This document shows positions 32,392-41,200 of a DNA stretch of 64,000 nucleotides, one piece after another. The position numbers were made by a program, and so were the translations under genes. The notes beneath the pieces are model-generated. The model had not been told where the DNA came from and did not search any database. It saw nothing but the letters and a program-made list of their open reading frames with translations. The stretch comes from JAEUJM01 sp964635055 (GTDB lineage: Bacteria > Actinomycetota > Acidimicrobiia > Acidimicrobiales > DATDAH01). Each line of letters begins with the position of its first letter. Position 1 is the stretch's first letter. Location of the stretch: the NCBI GenBank assembly GCA_964635055.1, contig CAZWMT010000030.1, positions 8,757 to 72,756 of the forward strand, written 5' to 3'.

Positions 32392-33275
32392 CCGCGGCGA
32401 AACCCCAGATCGACGGTCTGGCCGTGATCGACAAGGAGGCCGGGTGGACCTCCCACGACGTGGTGGCCAAGGCCCGCGGCATCGTCGGCCAGAAACGGGT
32501 GGGCCACTCGGGCACGCTCGACCCGGACGCCACGGGGGTGCTGCTCCTGGGGTTCGGGAAGGTCACCCGCTTGTTGAGCTACCTCACCGCGCTGTCGAAG
32601 TCCTACGTGGGCGAGGTGGTGCTCGGCGTCGAGACCGACACCCTCGACGCGGCCGGCCGCGTGACCGCGACCCATGACATGCGTCAGGTGACCCTCGGCG
32701 AGGCACGCGACGCAGCCGCGGTGTTCGTCGGCGACATCGAGCAGATCCCCCCGATGGTGTCGGCGGTGAAGATCGGCGGCCGGCGCCTGCACGAGCTGGC
32801 GAGGGCGGGCGAGACGATCGAGCGCCCGCCTCGGCCGGTCACCGTGCACCGCCTCCAGATCGACGTGGCCGAGCCCGCCACCGACACCACCGCCATGGTG
32901 TTGCGCATGGAGGTGGACTGCTCGTCGGGCACCTACGTGCGCACACTGGCCGACGACCTGGGGCACGCGCTCGGCGGTGGTGCCCACTTGCGTGCCCTGC
33001 GTCGGACCGCGATCGGGTCGTTCGGGTTGGACGAGGCCCGCCCGCTCGAGGCCCTCGAGGTGCTGGCTCCCGCCGTGGCCATGCGGGACTACCCGAGCCT
33101 CACCGCCGGCGATGCGGTGGCGTCCCGCATCGCCCACGGTGCGGTGCTGGGCCGCGACGAACTGGGTGTGGACGCGGGTGAGGGCCCCTGGGCGGTGTTG
33201 TCCGTGACGGGCGAGCTCCTGGCGGTCTACCAGGGCCACGGTGGCGACCGGGTGAAGCCGGCGGTCGTGCTCTGA
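32388..33275 (+). CDS. truB: tRNA pseudouridine-55 synthase TruB
   Basis: 295 residues. The catalytic aspartate sits in KRVGHSGTLDPDATGVLLLG (~38-57). Other family motifs are GWTSHDVVAKARGI, KSYVGEVVLGVETDTLDAAG and EVDCSSGTYVRTLADDLGHA. It makes pseudouridine 55 in the tRNA T-loop. The C-terminal part carries a short PUA-like or TruB_C segment. The start GTG 32388 overlaps rbfA; it is the last gene of the rimP operon. Confidence 0.96.
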   Translation: MTAAKPQIDGLAVIDKEAGWTSHDVVAKARGIVGQKRVGHSGTLDPDATGVLLLGFGKVTRLLSYLTALSKSYVGEVVLGVETDTLDAAGRVTATHDMRQVTLGEARDAAAVFVGDIEQIPPMVSAVKIGGRRLHELARAGETIERPPRPVTVHRLQIDVAEPATDTTAMVLRMEVDCSSGTYVRTLADDLGHALGGGAHLRALRRTAIGSFGLDEARPLEALEVLAPAVAMRDYPSLTAGDAVASRIAHGAVLGRDELGVDAGEGPWAVLSVTGELLAVYQGHGGDRVKPAVVL

Positions 33276-33318
33276 GCGGCGGCGACGGGAGCCCGCCGAC
33301 GGCGCCGACGCGCACCGG

Positions 33319-33324
33319 TAGCCT
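33319..33324 (+). promoter_or_regulatory. -10-like TAGCCT for the sulfatase-fold gene (leaderless)
   Basis: TAGCCT is followed by 7 bases and GTG 33332. TAGCCT recurs identically before ribF and the SURF1 gene. Confidence 0.5.
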
Positions 33325-33331
33325 CGGGGCC

Positions 33332-35452
33332 GTGGGCCGCACGAGGTCTCGAGGCGGCGATGGCACCGCGCCGGTGAGCCTGGCGTGGCGCGGCGTCCAC
33401 CTGGTCGCCCTGTCGGCCATCGCCGTCACCGAGCCCGTGCTCGACCTGCTGGGCGGCAGCCCCACGTTCTTCGTGGCCCACACCGCGGGCCCGTTCCGGG
33501 TACTGGTGGTGTGCCTGTTGACCATCGCGGTGGTGCCGGCCGTCATCATCAGCACCGAGGTGGTCGTCACCCTGCTGCACCGCGGCTGGGGCTGGCGCCT
33601 CCACCTGCTGCTGGTGGCGCTGCTCGGCGCGCTCATCGCCGCGCAACTGCTCGATCGGGTGCCCGGGCTCCCCAACGCGCTCGTGCTGGGTGTCGGCGCG
33701 GTCGCCGGGGCCGGATTGGCGCGGGCCTACCGGCGGCGCGAGGTGGTTCGGTCGGCGCTCTCGGCCCTGGCCCTGACCCCCGTGCTCTTCTCGGCCGTGT
33801 TCGTGTTCGGCTCGCCGGTCCATGGTCTCGTGTTCCCGCCCGACGTGGCCGCGGCCGACGTCCGGGTGCCGGGTGACCCGCCGCCGGTGGTCGTGATGGT
33901 CCTCGACGAGCTCCCCCTCGCGTCGGTGCTCCGACCCGACGGCCGGTCGATCGACCGCGATCGGTTCCCCAACCTGGCCCGCCTGGCCGACGACGGCGTC
34001 TGGTTCCCCAACACGACCTCGGTCGCGGGGTTCACCCACGAGGCCGTTCCCGCGATCCTCACGGGCGACCGGGTGCACAGCGAGAACGTGCCACCGACCC
34101 TCGGGGGCCATCCCCGCAACCTGTTCACGCTGCTGGCCCAGGACTACCGCATCGACGCCCACGAGCAGGTCACCAGCCTGTGCACGCCCACGTTGTGCGG
34201 CGCGGGGTCGGGGGGCACCGAACAGGTGCCGATGAGCGTGCTGCTGCAGGACCTGGCGGTCGTGTCCGGCATCGTGTCGCTGCCGTCCGGTCTCGACGGG
34301 TGGCTGCCCCCGGTCGACGACTCGTGGAGCAACTTCGGTCAGGGATCGGCGAACCTCGACCAGGAAGCCGACCGGCTCGGGGGCGCCCGCGGCGACTTCG
34401 TCGACGACCTGGGCCGGTCCGACCGGGTCGGGGAGTTCCGCAGTGCCGTGGCGAGCATCCGGAGGCATCGGAGGCCCACGCTCACGTTCATCCACACGGT
34501 GTTCCCGCACGTGCCGTGGAGCTACCACGCCGACGGGGAGCGCTACGCAGACCCCGGCTACCCGGGTCGCGACGGCCCGGGCGTGTGGACCACCGACTTC
34601 TCGGCCGACTTCGCCCTCCAGCGCCATCTCCTGCAGGCCGAGTTCGCGGACCAGATGCTCGGCGAGCTCCTGGATCGCCTCGACGCGACGGGCCTCTACG
34701 ACGAGTCGCTCGTGGTGCTCGCCGCCGACCACGGGGTGTCGCTCGAGGTGGGCACCAACCGGCGGTTGCCCGACGACGCCACGTTGCCGGCGCTGATGCC
34801 GGTGCCCACGGTGGTGAAGCCCCCCGCGGGCTCGCACGGTGCCTTGGTCGGGCACACCGACGACCGCGTGGCGGAGACCGTGGACCTGCTGCCCACCATC
34901 GCCGACCTGCTGGGGGTCGACCTGCCCTGGCCCGTCGACGGCCAGAGCCTCTTCGGGCCGCCCCGCACGAGCACCGAACGCGAGATCTACGCCCGTGGCC
35001 ACACGGTGCGCACGGATGCTCCTCGCCTCGACCTGCAACCCATCGTCGACCGGATCGACGCCACCTTCGGCCAGGGCGACGGCCTCGTCCTGTACGGCCT
35101 GGGGCCCGGGCGGCGAGCGGTCGGTCATCGCGCCCGGCGGTCGGCGGTGGCGGCGCCGCCGGGCGGGTGTTGGGACCCAGCGCCGATCGCCGCCGGGTCC
35201 GTGGGCGAGGTGACCGGCTCCATCCGCACCGACGACGAGGGCGAGGTGCCCTTCGCGGTGGTGGTCGACGGCCGGGTGGCGGGAACGTCGGTGACCTACG
35301 ACGACGGCGAAGGCGACTCCCACCGGGTGGTCGCCTTGGCCGACCCGGCGGGGTGGCAGGACGCGGGCACGATCGAGCTCTGGCGCGTCGTCGAGGCGGA
35401 GCGTGCCGAGGGCGATGGGGTGGGGCTGGTGCGACTGCCCGAGTGCAGCTGA
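33332..35452 (+). CDS. Membrane-anchored sulfatase/phosphatase-superfamily protein
   Basis: 706 residues. About five membrane helices span residues 15-165. An extracytoplasmic alkaline-phosphatase-superfamily domain follows: PPVVVMVLDELPLASVL (metal Asp), FPNLARLADDGVWFPNTTSV followed by AGFTHEAVPAILTG (Thr nucleophile region), FIHTVFPHVPWSYHADG and LVVLAADHGVSLEVG (metal DH). The layout resembles LtaS/EptA-type phosphotransferases and actinobacterial sulfatase-like proteins; the substrate, perhaps a cell-envelope polymer, is unknown. The C-terminal ~130 residues form an extra domain. Own promoter downstream of truB; converges with the ABC genes. Confidence 0.8.
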   Translation: MGRTRSRGGDGTAPVSLAWRGVHLVALSAIAVTEPVLDLLGGSPTFFVAHTAGPFRVLVVCLLTIAVVPAVIISTEVVVTLLHRGWGWRLHLLLVALLGALIAAQLLDRVPGLPNALVLGVGAVAGAGLARAYRRREVVRSALSALALTPVLFSAVFVFGSPVHGLVFPPDVAAADVRVPGDPPPVVVMVLDELPLASVLRPDGRSIDRDRFPNLARLADDGVWFPNTTSVAGFTHEAVPAILTGDRVHSENVPPTLGGHPRNLFTLLAQDYRIDAHEQVTSLCTPTLCGAGSGGTEQVPMSVLLQDLAVVSGIVSLPSGLDGWLPPVDDSWSNFGQGSANLDQEADRLGGARGDFVDDLGRSDRVGEFRSAVASIRRHRRPTLTFIHTVFPHVPWSYHADGERYADPGYPGRDGPGVWTTDFSADFALQRHLLQAEFADQMLGELLDRLDATGLYDESLVVLAADHGVSLEVGTNRRLPDDATLPALMPVPTVVKPPAGSHGALVGHTDDRVAETVDLLPTIADLLGVDLPWPVDGQSLFGPPRTSTEREIYARGHTVRTDAPRLDLQPIVDRIDATFGQGDGLVLYGLGPGRRAVGHRARRSAVAAPPGGCWDPAPIAAGSVGEVTGSIRTDDEGEVPFAVVVDGRVAGTSVTYDDGEGDSHRVVALADPAGWQDAGTIELWRVVEAERAEGDGVGLVRLPECS

Positions 35453-35465
35453 GCTGGTGCCGGCT

Positions 35466-35504
35466 GCCCGAGTGGGGTCGCGGCGGCTCGGCCCCGGTGC
35501 GGGC
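35466..35504. terminator. Possible bidirectional terminator
   Basis: GCCCG-AGT-GGGG (35466-35477) can pair with CCCC-GGTG-CGGGC (35492-35504) around a GC-rich loop, in the 51-base gap between the convergent sulfatase-fold gene and the ABC ATPase gene. Confidence 0.35.
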
Positions 35505-36229
35505 TACTCGAGGCGGCCGTCGAGGATGTGGGCCACCCGGTCGGCGTAGTGCACCATGCGCTCGTCGTGGGTCACCACGACCGCCGAGATCCCCCGGCCC
35601 TTCATCTCCGAGCGGATCAGCTCCATCACGGCCTCACCCAGCTTCGTGTCGAGCGCCGAGGTGGGCTCGTCGAAGAGCACCAGCGCCGGGTCGTTCATCA
35701 GGGCCCTGCCGATGGCGACGCGCTGGCGCTCGCCGCCGGACAGCTGCCCGGGCAGGTTCTTGGCCCGGTCGGTGAGCCCCAACTCGTCGAGCAGCTGGTC
35801 GGCCCGGGCCCGTGCCGCCGATCGGCGTCGCCGGCCCAGCTCGTCGACGACCAGGAGGTTCTCCCGGGCGGTCAGGAAGGGCACCAGGTTGACCGCCTGG
35901 AACACGAACCCGACCTTCTCCTGCCGGAAGGCGGTGAGCTGTCTGGCCGAGTAGCCGGTGATGTCGTCGCCGCCGACGATCACGCGGCCCTCGGTGGGCG
36001 ACAGGATGCCGCCGGCGATCGAGCAGAGCGTGGTCTTGCCCGAGCCCGACGGACCCACGAGGGCCACGATCTCGTCATCGGCCACGTCGAGGGTGGCGTG
36101 GTCGAGGGCGACGACCTCGCTGTCGCCCATCCGGTACACCTTGCGGACCGCCTCCATGCGGAGGGCGAGGCCGGTGGCGCCGGTGGCGCCGTCGGCGGCC
36201 GACGGGGCGGCGGTGGGGCGTGCGGTCAT
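35504..36229 (-). CDS. ABC transporter ATP-binding protein (LolD/MacB type)
   Basis: 241 residues. Walker A VALVGPSGSGKTTLCSIAGG, Q-loop GFVFQAVNLVPFLTARENLL, signature LSGGERQRVAIGRAL, Walker B ALVLFDEPTSALD and the switch His in VVVTHDERMVHYADR are all present. This subfamily powers FtsX-type permeases that extrude lipoproteins, peptides or drugs, or control cell-wall enzymes. ATG 36229 overlaps the upstream permease by ATGA (36226-36229), completing a three-gene minus-strand operon. Confidence 0.92.
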   Translation of the reverse strand: MTARPTAAPSAADGATGATGLALRMEAVRKVYRMGDSEVVALDHATLDVADDEIVALVGPSGSGKTTLCSIAGGILSPTEGRVIVGGDDITGYSARQLTAFRQEKVGFVFQAVNLVPFLTARENLLVVDELGRRRRSAARARADQLLDELGLTDRAKNLPGQLSGGERQRVAIGRALMNDPALVLFDEPTSALDTKLGEAVMELIRSEMKGRGISAVVVTHDERMVHYADRVAHILDGRLE

Positions 36230-37338
36230 GTGGAGCTCCCGATGGCGGCGGCAGGGTCGACGCGCAGGACGCGTCGCAACGAGAACGAGCACCCGACCAC
36301 GGACGCGAGCAGCAGGAACGCGACGCTGCTGACGACGCGCGTGGGCGTGAGCGCGAAGGGGATGGCCCCGGCCGGGATGGCCAGGTCGAGACCCACGGCG
36401 ATGGTGGCGCCGATCGCCGAGGCGAGGAGCGTGACCAGGACGGCCTGCACCACCACCCCGGCGAACAGCGTGCGCGAGCGGGCGCCGATGGCCTTGAGCA
36501 CCCCGTAGAGGGCCATCCGCTCGACGGTGAGCAGGGCGAAGAACAGGGCGACCACGACCACGGCGACCACGATGGTGACCCCGATGATCTGGTTGAACAC
36601 GGATCGCTGCTGCTCCACGCCGGGAAGGGCGTTGACGGCCTCGTCGACGGTGAGGCTGGCGGTGGCGCCGTCGGTGGCGGTGTCGATGCGATCGGCCAGG
36701 ACCGCGGGGGCTTCGCCGTCCCCCTGGACGACGAGCGCCTGGAACACGCCCGGGCCGACCGTGGCGTCGGGACGGTTGGCGTTCTGCACGCTCCGCCACG
36801 TGTCGGCCGACACCCACAGCGAGCCCTGCCCGGAGAAATTGGTGTCGCTGACGAACCCGATCACCTCGACGGGGGTGCGGGCGGGACCCACCAGCACCTC
36901 GGTGCCGGTGCGGATCCCCTCGTCGCGCAACACCTCGTCGGCGTAGCCCTGACCCTCGGGCGGCGGGTCGCCGACGCCGGTGGGAGCGAGCTCGTAGCCG
37001 AAGACCGCCAGGTCGGCCAGGTCGCGAGGCCCGTTGCCGGGCACCCGACCGCCCAACAGGGCCACGCCGATGCCTCCGACCTCGGCGACGCCCGGCACGC
37101 CCTCGACCTCACGGCGCAGCTCCGGGGGGATCCGGCTCCGGAAGAACGAGTCGCGCGCGGTCGCCGAGTACACGATGACGTCGCCGTCCTGGGCCCGGAC
37201 CGCGCCCGTGCTGTCGCGCAACAGCCCGTCGAGCAGGCCGCCGAGGAACATCAACAAGATCGCGATGAGCGTCAGGATGACGGTGGCGGTGGCGAAGCGG
37301 CTCGGCCGCCGGCGCAGCTCGCGCAGGGCGATCCTCAC
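36226..37338 (-). CDS. FtsX-family ABC permease (second gene of operon)
   Basis: 370 residues. One N-terminal membrane helix (FATATVILTLIAILLMFLGG), a large extracytoplasmic MacB_PCD-like domain (~45-245) and three C-terminal helices with the FtsX signature ALYGVLKAIGARSRTLFAGV and VLRVDPAAAIG at the end. It pairs with the second permease (37335-38456), as in heteromeric LolCE-type exporters. Overlaps on both sides by four bases show tight coupling. The substrate is unknown. Confidence 0.88.
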   Translation of the reverse strand: MRIALRELRRRPSRFATATVILTLIAILLMFLGGLLDGLLRDSTGAVRAQDGDVIVYSATARDSFFRSRIPPELRREVEGVPGVAEVGGIGVALLGGRVPGNGPRDLADLAVFGYELAPTGVGDPPPEGQGYADEVLRDEGIRTGTEVLVGPARTPVEVIGFVSDTNFSGQGSLWVSADTWRSVQNANRPDATVGPGVFQALVVQGDGEAPAVLADRIDTATDGATASLTVDEAVNALPGVEQQRSVFNQIIGVTIVVAVVVVALFFALLTVERMALYGVLKAIGARSRTLFAGVVVQAVLVTLLASAIGATIAVGLDLAIPAGAIPFALTPTRVVSSVAFLLLASVVGCSFSLRRVLRVDPAAAIGSST

Positions 37339-38456
37339 ACCTGCACCCCCGCGCCCGTGGTGGCCTCGACCGGATCGATCCGCAGCACCCGTCGGGCCGA
37401 GAACAGCGAGCTCACCACGCCGAGCACGAGCAACAGCACGCCCCAGAACACCACCGCGCCGGTCTCGAACCGCAGCGGGATGTCGCCCACCCGTTGCACC
37501 GAGACCGGTGCGTACAGAAGCGTGCCGAGGGCGATCCCGACCGCCATCACGATCACGACCTGCACCAGCAGCGCCCGGACCAGGCGTCCCGCGGGCGCGC
37601 CGACGGCGCGGAGCAGGGTGAGCGAGTCGGCCTTCTGGAACGTGATGATCAGGAAGAACAGTCCCGTCACCAGCGGCACGACCAGTCCGTAGAGGAGGAA
37701 GATCACCTGGAACGACTGGCGCACCTGGGCCACTCCGGGCGTCTCGTCGGCGGCGGTGTCCTTGGGCAGGGCGTCGGCGTCGGGGGCCGCTGCGTTCACG
37801 GCCTCGGACAACGTCTCGGCCGACGTGCCTTCCTGCGGCTCGAGGGCGATGGCGTTCGGCAACGGGTCGCGTGCGTCCGGGTTCACCGAGCGCACCGCGT
37901 CCACGTAGGTGTCGTAGGTCGTGAACAGGGTGGGCGTGGCCTGCAGGTTGATGTCCTCCGCCAGGCCGACGACCTCGATCTCGAGCCCACCAGGCTCGAG
38001 CCGCACCCGGTCGCCGATGGCGAAGCCCAGGTCGACGTCGGCGGCGTTGGCGACAGCCTCTCCGTCACCTCGGGGGAGACGACCGTCGGTGAGCGTCGCC
38101 GGCGAGCCCAGGCCCTCCTGCTCGTAGCCGATGACGGCCACGTCGGCCAGCTCGCCGTCCACGGTGGCGCTGAAGGTGCCCTGGCCGATCCGGCCGGCCC
38201 GGCCCACCCCCTCGGTGGCGGTGATCTGCGCCTCCACCGGCGGGGTGATGACGCTGCCTTGCAGGTTGCGGCGTCCATCGACGCTGTACACGAGCACCGG
38301 CGCCGACTGGTTGCGGATCGCGCCGACGAACGCGGTGAGCAGCCCGTCCTGCAGCGTCTGCTGGAACAGGATCAGGAAGACGAGCAGACCGATGGCGGCG
38401 GTGACCAGTGCGAAGCGCACCACCGTGCGGCGCAGCTCTTTGAGGGCCAGGAACAT
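37335..38456 (-). CDS. FtsX-family ABC permease (first gene of operon)
   Basis: 373 residues with the same design as its neighbour: N-terminal helix (FALVTAAIGLLVFLILFQQT), extracytoplasmic domain, three C-terminal helices with KADSLTLLRAVGAPAGRLVR, and the terminal RRVLRIDPVEAT that mirrors RRVLRVDPAAAI of the partner, so the two are paralogues. ATG 38456 starts directly at the conserved MFLALKELRRT. It is divergent from ribF over a 116-base gap that should hold the operon promoter; I see no clear -10 for it. Confidence 0.88.
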   Translation of the reverse strand: MFLALKELRRTVVRFALVTAAIGLLVFLILFQQTLQDGLLTAFVGAIRNQSAPVLVYSVDGRRNLQGSVITPPVEAQITATEGVGRAGRIGQGTFSATVDGELADVAVIGYEQEGLGSPATLTDGRLPRGDGEAVANAADVDLGFAIGDRVRLEPGGLEIEVVGLAEDINLQATPTLFTTYDTYVDAVRSVNPDARDPLPNAIALEPQEGTSAETLSEAVNAAAPDADALPKDTAADETPGVAQVRQSFQVIFLLYGLVVPLVTGLFFLIITFQKADSLTLLRAVGAPAGRLVRALLVQVVIVMAVGIALGTLLYAPVSVQRVGDIPLRFETGAVVFWGVLLLVLGVVSSLFSARRVLRIDPVEATTGAGVQV

Positions 38457-38559
38457 GCGGTGCGGAGTGTCGCGCGTCGCGGCGGCGCGACCATCACCGG
38501 GCGGCACCACGATCGACCGTGGAACCGGACCGGGTGGCCGCGGCGACACGGAACCCGAT

Positions 38560-38565
38560 TAGCCT
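38560..38565 (+). promoter_or_regulatory. -10-like TAGCCT for ribF (leaderless)
   Basis: TAGCCT is followed by 7 bases and GTG 38573. This selects 38573 over an in-frame GTG at 38519, which lies upstream of the promoter element. Confidence 0.5.
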
Positions 38566-38572
38566 CGGCTCG

Positions 38573-39511
38573 GTGGACGTGTGGCACGACGACGAGGCGT
38601 TCCCGCGGCCGGCGGAGGGCTCGGCAGTCACCATCGGTGCCTACGACGGCGTCCATCGCGGTCACCAGTTGGTGATCGGCGAGGTGCGCCGCTGCGCCCG
38701 CGAGCAGGGGTTGCGATCGGTGGTGGTCACCTTCGACCGTCACCCCGCCAGCGTGGTGCGGCCCGAGTCGGCGCCGAAGCAGCTGACCGACCCCGAGCAG
38801 GAGCTCGAGCTGTTGGCCCGCACCGGCGTCGACGCCACCCTGGTGATCCACTTCGACGAGGCCCGATCCAAGGAGCCCGCCGAGGAGTTCGTGCACGAGA
38901 TCCTGGTCGGCGCGCTCAACGCCAAGACCATCGTGGTGGGCGAGGACTTCCACTTCGGGCACCAGCGACGGGGCAACAACGCGCTGCTGGCCACGATGGG
39001 CGCCGAGCTGGGCTTCACCGTGGACGGCATCGACCTGTTGCAGGCGGGCCCCGAGGGAGCGGTGTCGTCCACCGCCATCCGCGCCGCGCTGGCGGCCGGC
39101 GACCTCCATGCCGCGCACGCGATGCTCGGCCGGTCCCACGAGGTGCGCGGGGTGGTGGGCCACGGCGACGCCCGGGCGCGCGATCTGGGGTTCCGCACCG
39201 CCAACGTGGCCATCGCCGACGACGTGCTGTTGCCCGCCGACGGCATCTACGCCGCGTGGTACGAGCGGCCCGATCGGAGCGTGCACCCGGCGGCGGTCTC
39301 GCTCGGGCGACGGCCCACGTTCTACGAGTTCGCCGACACCTCGCTGCTCGAGGCCCACCTGCTCGACTTCCAGGGCGACCTGTACGGCGAGGCGGCGAGG
39401 GTCCGCTTCGTCGAGCGGCTCCGCGACGAGGTGAAGTTCGACAGCATCGACGATCTGGTGGCCCAGATGGGGCGCGACTGCGCCCGGGCCCGGGACGTGC
39501 TGGGTGCCTGA
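38573..39511 (+). CDS. ribF: Bifunctional riboflavin kinase/FAD synthetase
   Basis: 312 residues from GTG 38573. The N-terminal nucleotidyltransferase half shows VTIGAYDGVHRGHQLVIGEV, VVTFDRHPASVV, VVGEDFHFGHQRRGNN and AVSSTAIRAALAAGD. The C-terminal kinase half has GHGDARARDLGFRTANVAI (flavokinase PTAN-like loop), VSLGRRPTF and LEAHLLDFQGDLYG. It makes FMN and then FAD. The start is set by the TAGCCT element. It overlaps the downstream hydrolase by 8 bases. Confidence 0.95.
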   Translation: MDVWHDDEAFPRPAEGSAVTIGAYDGVHRGHQLVIGEVRRCAREQGLRSVVVTFDRHPASVVRPESAPKQLTDPEQELELLARTGVDATLVIHFDEARSKEPAEEFVHEILVGALNAKTIVVGEDFHFGHQRRGNNALLATMGAELGFTVDGIDLLQAGPEGAVSSTAIRAALAAGDLHAAHAMLGRSHEVRGVVGHGDARARDLGFRTANVAIADDVLLPADGIYAAWYERPDRSVHPAAVSLGRRPTFYEFADTSLLEAHLLDFQGDLYGEAARVRFVERLRDEVKFDSIDDLVAQMGRDCARARDVLGA

Positions 39512-40682
39512 CCGCGCACCTCCGGGAAGCGTCCATCCCGACGCCGTCGTCGACGATGCCGGCGTTCGTTGGGCCGGTGAGGTGGAGCCCCTCACCGGGC
39601 CCATCACCCAGCCCCTGCGTGAGGGGATCGAGCCGGCCCGGATCGGGTCGGCGGCCCGGCTGGCGCGCCACCGCATCCGCCTCTCCGACGGCCACGAGGT
39701 GGGCCTGGCCGTGTGTGGTCGCGGGATACCACTGGTCGTGGTGCACGGCTTCTCCGCCGAGGGCCTCCTGTACGCACAGACGCTGTCGCGCCTCGTGTCG
39801 ATGGGCTACAAGGTCATCGCCATCGACACCGCCGGCCACGGTGGCACGCAGGGCCTGCCGCGCGGCGGCGGCGACCTCGCCGGCTACAGCGAGTTACTGG
39901 GTCGGGCGATACGCGAGCTCGGCATCCGCCGGGCGGTGTTGGCGGGGCACTCGATGGGTGGGCGGCTCGTGGTGGAGTTGGCCGCCGACCAGCCCGACCT
40001 GGCGATCGCCGTCATCCTGCTCGACGCCATCGTGGGCGACACCTGGGACCGGATGGTGAACGTGTTCCGCGTCATGCCGCCACTGCTCGGCCTCGTCGGC
40101 GCCGCCTTGGCCGTCGACAGCCTCTCCACCGCGCCCCTTTTCAAGGACCGCAGCCAGGCGATGAAGCTCGCCCGACTGGCCATCCCGGTCGGTGCGGGAA
40201 TCGCCCGCCACCCGTGGCAACTCCTCGGGCCCAGTGTGTCGATCCTGCGCTCGCGGGGCAGCGGCCACCTGCTCGACAAGCTGGCCGAGGAACGGGTGCC
40301 CGTCATCGCGATCCACGGGGACAAGGACGTGGCGGTACCCATCGCCACCGCCAAGGAGGCGGCCAAGCGGGCCCACGGCCACTTCGTGGTGGTGCGCGAC
40401 GCCAGTCACTCGTGGCTCCTGAAGGACCCGGAGACGCTGCCGGCCATCATCTACGAGCTGCTGGGTGACGGCCTGGGCTCGGCGCAGCGGCGCGCGCTGC
40501 GGGCGGCCGGCCTGGCGCCCGGTCTCGCCGACGAGGACGCGGTCGAGGGGGCGCTGTACGACCCCGACGCCCTGGTGCTGCAGCTCACCCCCGAATTCGT
40601 GGCGCCCACCCCCGCCGACCGCAAGAAGGTGCATCCCCGTCGCCCCCGCTACCGCTGGACGGTCCACCCACCCCTCCACTGA
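39504..40682 (+). CDS. Alpha/beta hydrolase
   Basis: 392 residues. The alpha/beta-hydrolase core spans ~60-320: oxyanion strand PLVVVHGFSAEG, nucleophile elbow VLAGHSMGGRL (Ser), acid in VIAIHGDKDVAVP and base His in VVVRDASHSWLL, so the triad is complete. About 55 N-terminal and 70 C-terminal residues are extra; the C-terminus is basic. The substrate cannot be told; relatives include esterases and haloperoxidase-like enzymes. GTG 39504 lies within the end of ribF, so it is translationally coupled. Confidence 0.8.
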   Translation: MPDRAPPGSVHPDAVVDDAGVRWAGEVEPLTGPITQPLREGIEPARIGSAARLARHRIRLSDGHEVGLAVCGRGIPLVVVHGFSAEGLLYAQTLSRLVSMGYKVIAIDTAGHGGTQGLPRGGGDLAGYSELLGRAIRELGIRRAVLAGHSMGGRLVVELAADQPDLAIAVILLDAIVGDTWDRMVNVFRVMPPLLGLVGAALAVDSLSTAPLFKDRSQAMKLARLAIPVGAGIARHPWQLLGPSVSILRSRGSGHLLDKLAEERVPVIAIHGDKDVAVPIATAKEAAKRAHGHFVVVRDASHSWLLKDPETLPAIIYELLGDGLGSAQRRALRAAGLAPGLADEDAVEGALYDPDALVLQLTPEFVAPTPADRKKVHPRRPRYRWTVHPPLH

Positions 40683-40701
40683 ACGCGGGCGAGGAATCGT
40701 C

Positions 40702-40717
40702 GGGTTGTGGACAACCC
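40702..40717. promoter_or_regulatory. Palindrome containing a consensus DnaA box upstream of rpsO
   Basis: GGGTTGTGGACAACCC is a perfect 7-bp inverted repeat. Its minus strand reads TTGTCCACA at 40714-40706, identical to the actinobacterial DnaA-box consensus. A -10-like TACGGT lies at 40721-40726. It may be a DnaA-responsive or other operator for rpsO-pnp; a single site does not make an origin. Confidence 0.45.
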
Positions 40718-40839
40718 TGGTACGGTGTGTGCGTTGCACCGAGCGCCACAGCGCGCCGTGCCTGCTTCCGGTTACGCACTTGCGGACCACGAGGCCGGGT
40801 AGCACACCCACCCACTGAAGAAAGCACAACCACATTTCC

Positions 40840-41115
40840 ATGCCTGACAGCACGGGCCTTCCCCCGAAGGCCGACACGATTGCCGACAACCGTCTCCACG
40901 AGACCGACACCGGCTCTCCCGAGGTCCAGGTGGCGCTGCTCACCGAGCGCATCAACCACCTCACCGAGCACCTCAAGACCCACAAGAAGGACCACCACAG
41001 CCGCCGCGGCCTGCTCATGCTGGTCGGCCGGCGCCGCCGGTTGCTCGACTACGTGAAGCGCAACGACGTCGAGCGCTACCGCGCCCTCATCGCGAAGCTG
41101 GGTCTGCGCCGCTAG
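40840..41115 (+). CDS. rpsO: 30S ribosomal protein S15
   Basis: 91 residues with the S15 core ETDTGSPEVQVALLTERINH, HKKDHHSRRGLLMLVGRRRR and LLDYVKRNDVERYRALIAKL. S15 is a primary binder of the 16S central domain. ATG 40840 sits at the end of a 157-base gap that contains the DnaA-box palindrome and a possible -10 (TACGGT), suggesting a leader of about 105 bases. pnp lies downstream beyond a long stem-loop, the conserved rpsO-pnp pairing. Confidence 0.97.
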   Translation: MPDSTGLPPKADTIADNRLHETDTGSPEVQVALLTERINHLTEHLKTHKKDHHSRRGLLMLVGRRRRLLDYVKRNDVERYRALIAKLGLRR

Positions 41116-41200
41116 CGCGGCCGGCCTTCCGCGACCAGATCTGACATCCAGCGGGCTCCGCCCCGCGAGCAACACCACAACACAACCCACGCGGCGTGCT

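Noticed and set aside
33227..35323. A 698-codon minus-strand frame opposite the sulfatase-fold gene
   Set aside because: Composition is antisense-like (His/Gln/Arg-rich) with no domain, whereas the plus strand has helices and sulfatase motifs.
40702..40717. DnaA box considered as part of a replication origin
   Set aside because: Only one box, no AT-rich unwinding region and no dnaA or dnaN gene in the window.
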